Positions 34,482 through 44,050 of a DNA stretch of 64,000 nt are shown one piece after another. Numbering within the stretch: position 1 is the first letter of the stretch; every line of letters starts with the position of its first letter. Origin of the DNA: Pseudomonas capeferrum (GTDB lineage: Bacteria; Pseudomonadota; Gammaproteobacteria; Pseudomonadales; Pseudomonadaceae); contig NZ_JAAMQM010000004.1 of assembly GCF_013523055.1 (NCBI RefSeq), positions 186,001-250,000 of the forward strand. Reading direction: 5' to 3'. The position numbers were made by a program, and so were the translations under genes. Below the pieces are notes generated by a model. That model saw only the letters and a program-made list of their open reading frames with translations, made no database searches and had not been told where the DNA came from.

Positions 34482-34651
34482 GTTTGCGCTCGGGTCTGGG
34501 GGCGGGGCGGGAAATATCGCCGGTGAAGCTCAAACTATAACCTGCGGGTCAAGTCGTCAAATCACTTTGCCTGACTGGTCGATCAGCGCTGTCTATCGGC
34601 CCCTGCCATGCATTGCCATTCCTTCGGCTAGACCCTCACTACACGCGCCTT

Positions 34652-35110
34652 TCAGCGTCGTACCGGCAACGCCGTGGTGTACTTGATCTGTTCCATGGCA
34701 AAGCTGGACGTGATGTTCGACAGGCCATCGGTGCTGGTGATGAGCTTCTTGTAGAAGCGATCATAGGCGCCGATGTCACTGACTACCACGCGCAGCATGT
34801 AGTCCCAGTCGCCGGACATCCGGTAGAACTCCATGACTTCCTCGAAGCCACGCACCGTCTCGGCGAAATGTTCGAGCCAGGCGCTGTCATGACGCTGGGT
34901 CTTGAGCTGCACGAATACCGACAGTCCCAGGCCGAGACGCTCCGGATCCAGCAGTGCTACCCGGCCCAGGATGTAGCCTTCTTCCTCCAGGCGCTTGACC
35001 CGCTTCCAGCATGGCGTGGTGGAGAGGTTGACCGCCTCGGCAAGGTCCTTGAGGGAGACCGAGGCGTCGCGCTGAAGCAGGGTGAGGATATGCTGGTCGA
35101 AACTGTCCAT
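34652..35110 (-). CDS. Lrp/AsnC family transcriptional regulator
   Basis: 152 residues from ATG 35110. N-terminal helix-turn-helix (LKDLAEAVNLSTTPCWKRVKRLEEEG) and a RAM/AsnC ligand domain (about 65-145). Divergent from the PLP trans-sulfuration enzyme gene 430 bp away, so it probably responds to an amino acid such as methionine or cysteine and controls that gene. Confidence 0.9.
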   Translation of the reverse strand: MDSFDQHILTLLQRDASVSLKDLAEAVNLSTTPCWKRVKRLEEEGYILGRVALLDPERLGLGLSVFVQLKTQRHDSAWLEHFAETVRGFEEVMEFYRMSGDWDYMLRVVVSDIGAYDRFYKKLITSTDGLSNITSSFAMEQIKYTTALPVRR

Positions 35111-35325
35111 GCGGGAAAACACTGCGTGAGGAGAAAAAGTTTCTCCAGATTATCCGAAGACCCGAACCTGAAGAAATAATGGAAGCCCAGACGGCGAGTT
35201 TCATCCCTGATCAACCCGGCGGGCGTGGATATGCCATAGTTGTGCTCAATCCAGTCAGTCAATGAGAGAAATTCGATTTCCATGCTAGATCGTATCTTGC
35301 GGCTTCGGGACTTCAGTGATGCTGC

Positions 35326-35405
35326 TGGCCTCATCGCGGGACAAGCCCGCTCGCCACGGGTGTGCGTATGTCCAGTGGCGAGCGGGCTTGTCCCGCGATA
35401 GGCCA
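35326..35405. repeat. inverted pair of REP palindromes
   Basis: Left copy 35326-35357 and right copy 35375-35405 with core GCGGGACAAGCCCGCTCGCC and its complement, in the space between the divergent lrp-like and trans-sulfuration genes. Nothing else is recognised in 35111-35540. Confidence 0.85.
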
Positions 35406-35540
35406 GGCCGGTCACTCGAAAATTCCGGAGCCGAAGGCTGAACGCTAGCATTTGAACCGAGTGCTTTGCCTTAACTGACCAGCATTAACCTGACTGGCAT
35501 TGATAATTGTGTTTGCCTATTTCTGACCTTGGACCCGACC

Positions 35541-36713
35541 ATGTCCGACAAACCGCGTCACTTCGCTACCCGAACCATTCATGCAGGCGAGCAGTTCGGC
35601 GTGGCCGACAATGCGATCTTCCCAGCCATCGTGACCGCCAGTTCGTTCACCAAACGCGGCTTGGATGATCATCCGGAGTATGCTTACAGCCGGGTGAGTA
35701 ATCCTACGCGACACGCTTACGAAAGCTGCGTCGCTGCCCTGGAGGAAGGTGTCGGCGCCGTGGCCTGCGCTTCCGGCGTAGGCGCTACCGCGACCGTTCT
35801 GGAACTGTTGCCCAAGGACGCCCATGTCGTGGTCATGAGCGGCGTCTACGGCGGCACTTTCCGCTTGTTGGAGGACTACCGCAGCCACAGCGCCGGGCTG
35901 ACCACCACCTATGTCGATCTCAATGACCTGCAGGCAGTATCGGCCGCCATCCGCCCGGAAACGCGGCTGATCTGGATCGAGACCCCGACCAATCCACTGC
36001 TGCATCTGGTCGATATCAAGGCGCTGTGCGAACTGGCCCGTGAGCGCGGCATCCTCACTTGCCTGGACAACACCTTCTGTTCGCCCTGGAACCAGCGACC
36101 GATCACCCTGGGTGTGGATCTGGTGATGCATTCGGCGAGCAAGTACATCGGCGGGCACTCCGACCTCATCGGTGGCGTGGTCGTCGCGGCCACCGAAGCG
36201 CTGTTCAAGCGTTTGCGCAAGATCAGCATGGCCGTGGGCGCGATTCAGGGGCCGTTCGACTGCTACCTGGCCCTGCGTGGGCTGAAGACCCTGGACATCC
36301 GCATGGAGCGTCAATGTGCCAATGCCATGCACATCGCGCGTTTTCTCGAAAGCCATCCCCAGGTCGAGCGGGTCTACTACCCAGGGCTTGAAAGCCATGC
36401 GCAACATGCCTTGTGTCAGCGGCAGATGCGTAGCGGCGGGGCAGTGGTGTCGATGCGGGTCAAAGGCGACCGCGCCACTGTCAATCGGTTGGTCGAGGCA
36501 TTGTCGATCTTCGTCCTGGCCGATTCGCTGGGCGGCGTCGAAAGCATGATCAATCATTCCTGGAGCATGTCGCACAACTCGTTGAGCCCGGCGCAGAAGG
36601 AGGCCATGGGCATCGGCGAGAATCTGTTGCGTCTGTCGGTGGGGATCGAGGATCACCGCGACCTCATCGCGGACCTCGAAAGTGCTCTGGAGGCGGCGAC
36701 CGCTGACACCTGA
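35541..36713 (+). CDS. PLP-dependent trans-sulfuration enzyme (cystathionine/methionine gamma-lyase family)
   Basis: 390 residues from ATG 35541. Cys/Met-metabolism PLP fold with the PLP-binding lysine in HSASKYIGGHSD, the CASGVGATATVL loop, and the N-terminal YSRVSNPTR that contributes phosphate contacts from the neighbouring subunit. Sequence alone does not separate cystathionine gamma-lyase/synthase from methionine gamma-lyase; it differs clearly from the classical P. putida MdeA. The divergent Lrp-type gene suggests amino-acid-responsive control. Confidence 0.88.
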   Translation: MSDKPRHFATRTIHAGEQFGVADNAIFPAIVTASSFTKRGLDDHPEYAYSRVSNPTRHAYESCVAALEEGVGAVACASGVGATATVLELLPKDAHVVVMSGVYGGTFRLLEDYRSHSAGLTTTYVDLNDLQAVSAAIRPETRLIWIETPTNPLLHLVDIKALCELARERGILTCLDNTFCSPWNQRPITLGVDLVMHSASKYIGGHSDLIGGVVVAATEALFKRLRKISMAVGAIQGPFDCYLALRGLKTLDIRMERQCANAMHIARFLESHPQVERVYYPGLESHAQHALCQRQMRSGGAVVSMRVKGDRATVNRLVEALSIFVLADSLGGVESMINHSWSMSHNSLSPAQKEAMGIGENLLRLSVGIEDHRDLIADLESALEAATADT

Positions 36714-36733
36714 TGGAGGCGGTCGCAGCTGAT

Positions 36734-36771
36734 CGGCACCGGCGCTACCCCTTGGCAGGCTACCGGTGCCG
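36734..36771. terminator. hairpin between convergent genes
   Basis: CGGCACCGG (36734-36742) and CCGGTGCCG (36763-36771) form a 9-bp stem between the trans-sulfuration gene and the DUF465 gene. There is no clear T-run, so termination is only likely. Confidence 0.45.
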
Positions 36772-36782
36772 GTATATTCGTC

Positions 36783-37022
36783 TCAGTCCTTGTTGTGCTG
36801 CTCGATCTTGCGGACGATCTTCTCCTTGATCAGAGCGCGCTCCTTTCGAAACCGATTCACGGTGTCGTCGCTGGTGCCATTTTTCTCGGCAACGAGTACC
36901 TCCTTGTCCTTGGCCAGGTATTCCTTGTGCAAATCGCTGAGTTGCTGGTCGTCCTTGCGGAGCGCTTCGTAGGTCTCGCTTGGCAATTTCAGGTCAGCGA
37001 GCAGATCGTGTGGGACTGGCAT
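36783..37022 (-). CDS. DUF465/YdcH-like small coiled-coil protein
   Basis: 79 residues, mostly one long charged helical hairpin (LPSETYEALRKDDQQLSDLH ... VNRFRKERALIKEKI), as in YdcH/DUF465 proteins. Cytoplasmic, function unknown. Start ATG 37022 is preceded by GAGGTGAAGAA. Confidence 0.8.
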   Translation of the reverse strand: MPVPHDLLADLKLPSETYEALRKDDQQLSDLHKEYLAKDKEVLVAEKNGTSDDTVNRFRKERALIKEKIVRKIEQHNKD

Positions 37023-37134
37023 TTCTTCACCTCGGTGAGTTGGTGAGCGGTCCTGAACTTTGAGGATAGTCGCTGCGCCAGGTTCCGCGCCTGCGCTAAG
37101 CTGTACGACTTCTTACCTGGCCTGGATACCTGGC

Positions 37135-37500
37135 ATGCCTCATCTGAACCTTGAATACAGCGACAACCTGCCTGACGTAAACGTGGATGTGCTGTTGATG
37201 CGCTTGAACCACGCCTTGGTCGGCAGCGGGCAGTTCGCCGATGAACTCGATATCAAGAGCCGCGCCCAACCCGTCAGCCAGTACCGCGTCGGCACCGCTC
37301 CCGGCGAGCGCAGTTTCGCCCATGTCCGCCTGGCGCTGCTCAGCGGCCGCTCGCCGGAGGTCAAGCAGCGACTGTCGAACAGCCTGTTGGCCGTGTTGCG
37401 CGAGGCCGTACCGAGCAAGGCCGGTGTGCATATCCAGCTCAGCGTCGAAGTGCAGGACATGGACCGTGGGTCCTATGCCAAGCAACACCTGCCAGGCTGA
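37135..37500 (+). CDS. 5-carboxymethyl-2-hydroxymuconate isomerase family protein
   Basis: 121 residues from ATG 37135. After Met removal Pro would be N-terminal (MPHLNLEYS), the catalytic base of the tautomerase superfamily. RSFAHVRLALLSGRS and VHIQLSVEVQDMD are family strands. In homoprotocatechuate degradation this enzyme isomerises CHM, but no hpa/hpc gene is nearby, so the substrate here is uncertain. Confidence 0.82.
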   Translation: MPHLNLEYSDNLPDVNVDVLLMRLNHALVGSGQFADELDIKSRAQPVSQYRVGTAPGERSFAHVRLALLSGRSPEVKQRLSNSLLAVLREAVPSKAGVHIQLSVEVQDMDRGSYAKQHLPG

Positions 37501-37594
37501 GCAGGGCGGGCGCGGGCGCTCGTGACGGACGCATGGTTTCCCGGCCCCGGCCCATGGCGTATATACTGCGCGCCATTGTCTGTGGGAGAGCCTT

Positions 37595-38725
37595 GTGGCT
37601 ATCGAAATACACTGGATCCGCGACGACCGGAGCCTGGCCGAACATTGCCAGGACTGGCGTGCACTGCCCTATGTGGCGCTCGACACCGAATTCATGCGGG
37701 TCGACACCTTCTATCCCAAAGCCGGCCTGGTGCAGGTCGGCGACGGCAGCCGGGCCTTTTTGATCGATCCGTTGCTGATCACCGATTGGCAACCACTTGC
37801 CGCCTTGCTCGAAGACACCGCCGTGGTCAAGGTGGTGCATGCCTGCAGCGAAGACCTTGAAGTGCTCTCGCGCCTGACCGGCAAGCTGCCGCAGCCGCTG
37901 TTCGACACCCAACTGGCCGCCGGCTACCTCAATATCGGGTTCTCCATGGGATACTCGCGGCTGGTCCAGGACGTGCTCGGTATCGAACTGCCCAAGGGCG
38001 AGACTCGGTCCGATTGGCTGCAGCGTCCACTGTCGGACACCCAGGTCAGTTATGCCGCGGAGGATGCCGTGCATCTGGCCGAGTTGTTCGGCAGCCTGCG
38101 CCAGCGTCTCTCCGATGAGAAGTATGCGTGGGTGCTCGAAGACGGCGCCGAGCTGGTCGCCCAGCTGCGCCGCGAGATCGATCCGCTGTCGTTGTATCGT
38201 GAAGTGAAGCTGGCCTGGAAACTGTCCCGGCAGCAACTGGCGGTACTGCGCGAGCTCTGTGCCTGGCGCGAGCGTGAAGCGCGGGCACGGGATCTGCCCC
38301 GCAACCGCGTGTTGCGCGAGCATGCCCTGTGGCCCATGGCCAAGACCCAGCCCGACAACCTGTCGGCGCTGGCCAGGATCGACGACATGCATCCGCGCAC
38401 CATCCGCCAGGACGGCGAGTTCCTGCTCGACCTGATCAAGCGCGCGGCCAGCTTGCCCGCCGAGCAATGGCCGCCGGCGCTGCCCGAGCCGTTGCCGATA
38501 GACGCTGCCGGTATCCTCAAGCAGTTGCGCACCATCGGACAGGCCGAGGGCGAACGCCTGGGCATCGCCCCGGAGCTGATGCTGCGCAAGAAAACCCTGG
38601 AAGCCCTGCTCAAGAGCGGCTACCCCAATGGTCCCTATCAATTGCCCGATTCGCTGCGTGGCTGGCGCCGCGAGCGCATGGGGCAGGCCCTGCTCGATAA
38701 CCTGGCGGGTGCCGGAGAAGCCTGA
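37595..38725 (+). CDS. rnd: ribonuclease D
   Basis: 376 residues from GTG 37595 (GGGAG before it). 3'-5' exoribonuclease domain with the DEDD residues in [19 protein letters not shown] and [11 protein letters not shown], then an HRDC domain (about 205-290). Trims 3' ends of tRNA precursors. Its TGA overlaps the ATG of the ycgL-type gene by one base, a conserved pairing in pseudomonads. Confidence 0.95.
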   Translation: MAIEIHWIRDDRSLAEHCQDWRALPYVALDTEFMRVDTFYPKAGLVQVGDGSRAFLIDPLLITDWQPLAALLEDTAVVKVVHACSEDLEVLSRLTGKLPQPLFDTQLAAGYLNIGFSMGYSRLVQDVLGIELPKGETRSDWLQRPLSDTQVSYAAEDAVHLAELFGSLRQRLSDEKYAWVLEDGAELVAQLRREIDPLSLYREVKLAWKLSRQQLAVLRELCAWREREARARDLPRNRVLREHALWPMAKTQPDNLSALARIDDMHPRTIRQDGEFLLDLIKRAASLPAEQWPPALPEPLPIDAAGILKQLRTIGQAEGERLGIAPELMLRKKTLEALLKSGYPNGPYQLPDSLRGWRRERMGQALLDNLAGAGEA

Positions 38726-39018
38726 TGAAACGTATCTGTTCGATCTACAAGAGCCCTCGCAAGAACGAAATGTACCTGTATGTGCTCAAGGCCGATGGCC
38801 TGGAGCGCGTGCCTGAAGGCCTCCTGCCGTTCTTCGGTACGCCGGTGCATGCCTTCGACCTGGTACTTGGCCCCGAGCGCAAGCTGGCCCGCGAAGACAT
38901 CGTCAAAGTGCTGGAGAACCTCGACACCCAGGGCTATCACTTGCAGATGCCGCCGCCTGACGAGGAATACATCGAGCACCTGCCGGAAGAATTGCTGCGC
39001 CGCAACGACCCGGTCTGA
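38725..39018 (+). CDS. YcgL family protein
   Basis: 97 residues. The N-terminus [20 protein letters not shown] and the [21 protein letters not shown] segment are the YcgL signature. Small conserved gammaproteobacterial protein of unknown function; translationally coupled to rnd. Confidence 0.93.
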   Translation: MKRICSIYKSPRKNEMYLYVLKADGLERVPEGLLPFFGTPVHAFDLVLGPERKLAREDIVKVLENLDTQGYHLQMPPPDEEYIEHLPEELLRRNDPV

Positions 39019-39089
39019 CGTCGCGGAACCCCACCACAGCTCGGCAGCCCGCGCGCGGGCTGTCTTCACCCGTCAAGGTTGTCATCGCC

Positions 39090-40022
39090 ATGCGTGTGTT
39101 GCTCGCCGAAAAGGATCATGCCCTCTATAGCCGTCTGTTGAGTGAGGCTGCATCGGATCTGACCATCCTGACCAGTGGCGACACCACCGAGCTCGCCCGT
39201 CATGCGCCGGAGTGCGAGGTGTGGCTGGGGCAACCCGATTTGTTGGCCGGCCTGCTTCGGCAAGGACATCGGCCCGATTGGATGCAGTCTACCTGGGCAG
39301 GTATCACCCCCCTGCTTGCCGACGGCCTGTCGCGCGACTATCGCCTGACACGCGCCGTGGGCATCTTCGGCCAGGTGATGGCCGAGTACATGCTGACCTA
39401 CATGCTGAGCCACGAGCGGGAGGTGTTGACGCGACTGGTCAGTCAGACGGAGTGTCGCTGGGATGAGCGTCCGGGGCGCAGCCTGGAAGGGCGGCGAGTC
39501 TTGATCGTCGGCACGGGCGATATCGGCCAGCGGGTCGCCGAATTCCTCCTGCCGTTTGGCGTGGTTCTCTACGGCGTCGCCAGCCAGCCGCGTGAACAGG
39601 CGCCTTTCGTCGAAGTGGCAGGGCTTGCAGATCTGCCAAGGTTGGTGTCTCAGGCCGACTATGTGCTCAACCTGTTGCCCGATACTCCGGCTACTCATGA
39701 TCTCTACGACGCGGCGCTGTTCAAGCGTTTCAAACCCGAGGCATTGTTCATCAATGCCGGGCGGGGCGTGGCCGTGGTCGATCTTGACCTGGTGGAGGCC
39801 TTGAAGCAGGGGCATCTGGCCGGAGCCGTGATCGATGTCTGCCGGCAGGAGCCTCTGCCCCGGCAGCATCCGTTCTGGACGGCCCGGGGGCTACTGCTCA
39901 CCGGCCATAGTGCCGCTCCTACCACGCCGACGGCGATGGTGCGCCTGTTCGTCGAGAACCTGCGGGCGTATAGGGCAGGGGAGACGTTGCGGGGGTTGGT
40001 GGATTTTCTGCGGGGGTATTGA
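39090..40022 (+). CDS. D-2-hydroxyacid dehydrogenase (GhrA-like)
   Basis: 310 residues. NAD(P)-binding GTGDIGQRVAEF, a conserved INAGRGVAVVDLDLV loop with catalytic Arg, DVCRQEPLP with the Glu, and His in LLTGHSAAPT. Members reduce glyoxylate, hydroxypyruvate or other 2-oxo acids. 71 bp after the ycgL-type gene. Confidence 0.9.
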   Translation: MRVLLAEKDHALYSRLLSEAASDLTILTSGDTTELARHAPECEVWLGQPDLLAGLLRQGHRPDWMQSTWAGITPLLADGLSRDYRLTRAVGIFGQVMAEYMLTYMLSHEREVLTRLVSQTECRWDERPGRSLEGRRVLIVGTGDIGQRVAEFLLPFGVVLYGVASQPREQAPFVEVAGLADLPRLVSQADYVLNLLPDTPATHDLYDAALFKRFKPEALFINAGRGVAVVDLDLVEALKQGHLAGAVIDVCRQEPLPRQHPFWTARGLLLTGHSAAPTTPTAMVRLFVENLRAYRAGETLRGLVDFLRGY

Positions 40023-40088
40023 GGCAAGGGAGCGGCGGTTTCGCTGCTCCTGACGGGTAACCGCTGCAACCGCGTTGATCGCACCATT

Positions 40089-40291
40089 GCATTGCCAGGC
40101 GAGTCCTTCGGCCTCGATCGCGGGACGAGCCCGCTCGCCACCGGCTTTTGCAAGTCACGAGTGTGAACGAACCGTGACGCCTCTGACCTACGCAGATTCG
40201 CCTGACCTACGCAGATTCGCCTGACTAACGCAGGCCCCGGTGGCGAGCGGGCTCGTCCCGCGATCGAGGCCGAAGGGCTCGCCTGGCAATA
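40089..40291. repeat. extended REP inverted-repeat cassette
   Basis: Arms 40090-40143 and 40236-40290 are inverted copies: CATTGCCAGGCGAGTC, CTTCGGCCTCGATCGCGGGA, then the REP core. Between them CGCCTGACCTACGCAGATT is repeated in tandem (three partial copies). The stretch 40023-40386 holds no gene. Confidence 0.85.
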
Positions 40292-40386
40292 CAATCGACC
40301 AAACAATCCACAGGTTCGAGGCTACGCAGAATTCGAACTCCACGAAACATCGCAACCCCCAACCGCCTCCCGACCCGGCTCAGGGT

Positions 40387-40980
40387 TTACAACGTGAAAT
40401 CACCCTCCGCCGCCAATTCGCTCAGTGGCCGCCGCGAACTAGGCAACTCACGCGCCTGCAGCCCCTCGGCCAGGCTCGCCTTGTCGCCCAGCTTGCCAAT
40501 CGCGATCATCGCATGCAGGTCATAACCCTCGGGAATCTTCAGCTCCCGGCGTGCCAAGGCCTGGTCGAAACCCGCCATCCCATGGGTATGCCAACCGCTG
40601 AGGCTGGCCTGCAGTGCCAGATGCCCCCAGGCCGAACCGGTATCGAAGGTGTGCCACAGCGCGGGAGACTCCTCACTGGCACCCGGAGCGGTGAAGGTGG
40701 TCTTGGAGAGGATCACCACCAATGCTGATGCCTGCCGGACCCAGCTGCGGTTGAATTCGTTGAGCAGGCCCAGGTAACGCTCCCAGTTCGGCGTGTCGCG
40801 GCGGGCATACAGAAATCGCCAAGGCTGGGAGTTATAGGCCGAGGGCGCCCAGCGCGCCGCTTCGAGGAAGGTCAACACGGTCTGCTCGCTGATCGGCTCC
40901 GCACTGAAGGCGCGTGGCGACCAGCGGTTGATGAATTGTTCGTTGATGGCGTACTCGGCAACGCGTGGGTTGGCGCTCAT
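40387..40980 (-). CDS. nitroreductase family FMN protein
   Basis: 197 residues. N-terminal RWSPRAF and the ARWAPSAYNSQPWRF motif bind FMN; the C-terminal MIAIGKLGDKASL region is typical. The family reduces nitroaromatics, quinones or similar with NAD(P)H. Single-gene unit between a REP cassette and the divergent ycgN-type gene. Confidence 0.9.
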   Translation of the reverse strand: MSANPRVAEYAINEQFINRWSPRAFSAEPISEQTVLTFLEAARWAPSAYNSQPWRFLYARRDTPNWERYLGLLNEFNRSWVRQASALVVILSKTTFTAPGASEESPALWHTFDTGSAWGHLALQASLSGWHTHGMAGFDQALARRELKIPEGYDLHAMIAIGKLGDKASLAEGLQARELPSSRRPLSELAAEGDFTL

Positions 40981-41131
40981 GGCTGCTCCTGCAATCGAGA
41001 AAAATGGAAGTCGCGGATCACGCTACTGCTTTGCACCGGGACTGACAAGCGGTCTGGCATTGGTGAAGGACAGGCTCTAGACTGGCGCCGCCGCGCCCAG
41101 CGGACCCGATGATACGCAGGAAGACCGTTTG

Positions 41132-41581
41132 ATGATTGCCGATCCCATGCCGTTCTGGCGGCGCAAGACCCTCGACCAACTCGACCCGCAGGAATGGGAA
41201 TCGCTGTGTGACGGCTGTGGCCTGTGCTGCCTGCAGAAGCTCGAGGATGAGGACGACAACAGCGTCTACTACACGCGCATCGCCTGCAAGCTGCTGGACA
41301 TGGACACCTGCCAGTGCAGCGATTATCCCAACCGTTTCACGCACGTGCCCGATTGCATCCAGCTGACTCCCGGCAAGGCCGACCAGTTCAGGTGGTTGCC
41401 CACCACCTGCGGCTATCGTCTGGTCAGCGAGGGTAGCGACCTGCCGAGCTGGCACCCCTTGGTCAGCGGGGACCGCCAACAGGTGCACAAGCAACGTATC
41501 TCCCGGTCCGGACGCATGCTCAGTGAGACGGCCGTGGCCGAGGAAGACTGGGAAGATCATCTTATATTTCGCGCCGGCTGA
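41132..41581 (+). CDS. YcgN family cysteine-cluster protein
   Basis: 149 residues; ATG 41132 preferred to the TTG one codon earlier. Cysteines [26 protein letters not shown] and TTCGY are those of the UPF0260/YkgJ-like cluster, thought to bind an Fe-S or zinc centre. Function unknown. Followed 47 bp later by an exported protein. Confidence 0.92.
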   Translation: MIADPMPFWRRKTLDQLDPQEWESLCDGCGLCCLQKLEDEDDNSVYYTRIACKLLDMDTCQCSDYPNRFTHVPDCIQLTPGKADQFRWLPTTCGYRLVSEGSDLPSWHPLVSGDRQQVHKQRISRSGRMLSETAVAEEDWEDHLIFRAG

Positions 41582-41628
41582 GCCAGCCCGGTCCCTCGGC
41601 CGCTCGCTCAGGGGAAAGGAGTTCGTGC

Positions 41629-42846
41629 ATGCGTCTACATCTTTTCTGGCTGACGATGCTGCTGGCCAGCTCGCCGGCCTGGGCGAAAAAAGTCGACCTG
41701 GACTACCAGGTGCGTCTGCTACCGGCCACGGGTCAGGCTGAAGTACGCCTGAGCCTGGCCGATGGCAGCGTCGTACGCAGCCTGGATTTCGACCTTGGCA
41801 AGGCAGGTCTCTACAGCGACTTCCAGACCGATGGCCAGTGGCAATTGCAGGCACGGGGCGCGCGTGGTCTCTGGCATCCAGGCCCTGGCAAGACCAGCCT
41901 CAGCTACCGTGTCCAGCTTGACCAGAAAGCGCGCGTCAGCGATGCCTTCGAGAGCCGTATGACTCCCCACTGGGCGCTGTTCCGGGGTGATCAGCTGGTT
42001 CCGCCCGGGCGCCTCGATCAGCAGGACGGCACCGAACTGGTGGCGCGGCTCGGTATCGAGCTGCCCAATGGCTGGAAGAGCATCGAGACCGCATGGCCGC
42101 GCATCGGCAAGCAGCGCTTTCGCATCGACAACGTCTCGCGGCTGTTCGACCGACCCACTGGCTGGATGCTGGCCGGGAGCGTCGGTAGCCGCCGGGCACG
42201 TCTGGGCGAGACCGATGTGACGGTGGCGGCGCCTCGGAGCCAGGGCATGCGCCGAATGGACACCCTGACCTTGTTGACATTCATCTGGCCGCACCTGCAA
42301 GCGGTATTCCCGCGCAACCCGTCAAAGTTGCTGCTGGTCGGCGCCAGGGACGAGATGTGGCGTGGGGCCCGTTCCGGTCATCAGTCGCTGTACCTGCACA
42401 GCAACCTGCCACTGGTCGGCGAGAACGGTAGCAGTGCGCTGCTCCGCGAGCTGGTCCAGCTGTTCGCCCGGATCGACAGCCGCGCAGGTAGCGACTGGCT
42501 TGGCGAGAGTCTGGCCGATTACTACGCCACCGCCCTGTTGCGCCGTGCCGGTGGCATGAGTGACGACCGCTACCAGGCGGTGCAGGAACGTCTGCTCAAG
42601 GAGGGCGCCAAGGTCACCCGCCTGCAGGGCGATATCGCCAGCGCGGCGCAGGTCGCCCGTGGCGTGCAGGTATTGCAGGCACTGGATGCGGAGATCCGCC
42701 TGCACAGTCATGGTCAACGTTCGCTGGATGATGTCACTCAGGCGCTGATGCGGCTTTCCAGTGTCAGTACCGAAGAGTTCGTGCAGATCAGTGAGAACGT
42801 GCTGGGCCGACGGTCGGAGGTCTTGCAGGACAAGCTGCTGCGATAG
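41629..42846 (+). CDS. exported M1/M61-like peptidase homologue with a degenerate zinc site
   Basis: 405 residues with a signal peptide (1-19, ASSPAWA-K). N-terminal half is beta-rich; residues 230-300 resemble the gluzincin core, but the expected H-E-x-x-H is R273-E-L-V-Q277, followed by DWLGESLADYYA, which matches the usual W-L-x-E-G-x-A-x-Y of the third ligand region. Without the two histidines it cannot bind zinc in the normal way, so a binding or scaffold role is likely. The similarity is by eye and needs structural confirmation. Confidence 0.7.
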   Translation: MRLHLFWLTMLLASSPAWAKKVDLDYQVRLLPATGQAEVRLSLADGSVVRSLDFDLGKAGLYSDFQTDGQWQLQARGARGLWHPGPGKTSLSYRVQLDQKARVSDAFESRMTPHWALFRGDQLVPPGRLDQQDGTELVARLGIELPNGWKSIETAWPRIGKQRFRIDNVSRLFDRPTGWMLAGSVGSRRARLGETDVTVAAPRSQGMRRMDTLTLLTFIWPHLQAVFPRNPSKLLLVGARDEMWRGARSGHQSLYLHSNLPLVGENGSSALLRELVQLFARIDSRAGSDWLGESLADYYATALLRRAGGMSDDRYQAVQERLLKEGAKVTRLQGDIASAAQVARGVQVLQALDAEIRLHSHGQRSLDDVTQALMRLSSVSTEEFVQISENVLGRRSEVLQDKLLR

Positions 42847-42892
42847 CGCTGGCAGGCGTTGAAGGGCAGCCTGATATTCCGTCGTCCACAAA

Positions 42893-42932
42893 GCAATCGG
42901 CGACAGCCCTGGCCAGGGCTGTCGCCGATTGC
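42893..42932. terminator. 40-nt perfect palindrome, bidirectional terminator
   Basis: GCAATCGGCGACAGCCCTGG is followed directly by its exact reverse complement. It lies between the convergent peptidase-like gene and the DUF2892-like gene, so it probably ends both transcripts. Confidence 0.8.
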
Positions 42933-43005
42933 GTTTCACACCTGCCTCGTTACCGGACGCGCATCGATCTTGCGTCGGCTCAAGCGAGCGCCTGAGCGAT
43001 GGCTT

Positions 43006-43353
43006 TCAAAGCTTGGGGCTGTTCAGCGAATCGTTGCCGGTGACCGTGACGGTGCGTGTCGCGACATCGGCATTGGCCTTCAACGCTGCCAAGTCCGCGG
43101 CCTTGCCTTCGATGTCCGAGCGCAGGTCATGCAGCTCGTTGCGATGACGTTGCAGCCAGGCCTTTGCCGAACAGTGGCCTTTGACGCCACGCATCAGCGC
43201 CAGGCCGCCCACCGCCACTTGCAGTATGCCGGCCAGACCGCCATGACGCAGGCCCTTGCTGATCATGAACGCGCCGCCCGCCAGGGAACTGGCGCGTTCC
43301 AAGCCATGAACGTTGTGCTCACTGGCGTCTGGCTTCGAATGGATATCGAGCAT
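43006..43353 (-). CDS. small membrane protein, DUF2892-like
   Basis: 115 residues from ATG 43353 (AGGAG 7 bases upstream). A glycine-rich hydrophobic stretch (about 20-60, ASSLAGGAFMISKG.. VAVGGLALMRGVKGHC) fits the YgaP-type DUF2892 pair of membrane helices, followed by a charged coiled-coil tail (HRNELHDLRSDIEGKAADL). Function unknown. Confidence 0.72.
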   Translation of the reverse strand: MLDIHSKPDASEHNVHGLERASSLAGGAFMISKGLRHGGLAGILQVAVGGLALMRGVKGHCSAKAWLQRHRNELHDLRSDIEGKAADLAALKANADVATRTVTVTGNDSLNSPKL

Positions 43354-43647
43354 GGTAGGTCTCCTGTTGGTTGGTAGAGAGCAGACCTTCGACCCTGCGC
43401 GACTGTTCATTCTTTGTGCAGCCCAGCGGACGCACGTCGACAGAGACGCGTCACCCTGCGCGTTGTAGAGCGGATAAAGGTCCGTCAGGGCCAACGCCAG
43501 GTCTTTCCTGGCCAACTGATTCGCCTGCCGGGTGCACTCAGTTGGCCTGGCGCGAAGCTCATCCGGGATGGAGCTCAGCCACTGATGCTCTCTGTCCGAT
43601 GGCCGCTTCGCCAGCCCAGAACAAATCTAAAAAGAAGAGGGGTCAGG

Positions 43648-43887
43648 ATGACCATTGCACAGGCTGGGAATACCGGTAATCAGTTGGCTCAAGGTTTCAA
43701 GCCACGGCAGGTGACCATGCTTTCCATCGCCGGAGTCATAGGCGCGGGCCTGTTCGCCTCCGGACACGCCATCGTCGCCGCGGAACCGGCGGCGATCGTC
43801 GCCTACGCGCTGGTCGGCGCCTCGCTGATCATCCTGGCAACGGTCCTGTCGGCACGTGGCGAACCGGCGAGTGAACGGTTGGCATAA
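43648..43887 (+). pseudogene. gabP: 5' fragment of a GABA/amino-acid permease gene
   Basis: 79 codons from ATG 43648 (GGGGTCAGG before it). GFKPRQVTMLSIAGVIGAGLF and the following GHAI..AAEPAAIVAY closely follow the N-terminus of GabP-type permeases, which have about 460 residues. After about 55 codons the similarity ends and the frame closes, so only the first one or two membrane helices remain. Confidence 0.75.
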
Positions 43888-44050
43888 GGGAGGCGGCGGG
43901 CGGCAAGCGTGGCTTTCGGTACGAACCGCTTCACAGATGACCCGTGCGGATGCCGGATCTGTCTTGATAAGAACTGATCCGGCATCACTTGCCGTGCATC
44001 CGGACGCGCCGACCTGACTGCCAGGCCCGCTCGCCGCTGTATGCCCGCGC

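Noticed and set aside
35541..36713. Calling the PLP enzyme MdeA methionine gamma-lyase
   Set aside because: Sequence differs clearly from the classical P. putida MdeA as I remember it; the reaction cannot be fixed from sequence alone.
37135..37500. Link of the CHM isomerase-like gene to the catabolic operon
   Set aside because: More than 8 kb away among core genes, different strand and no shared control element.
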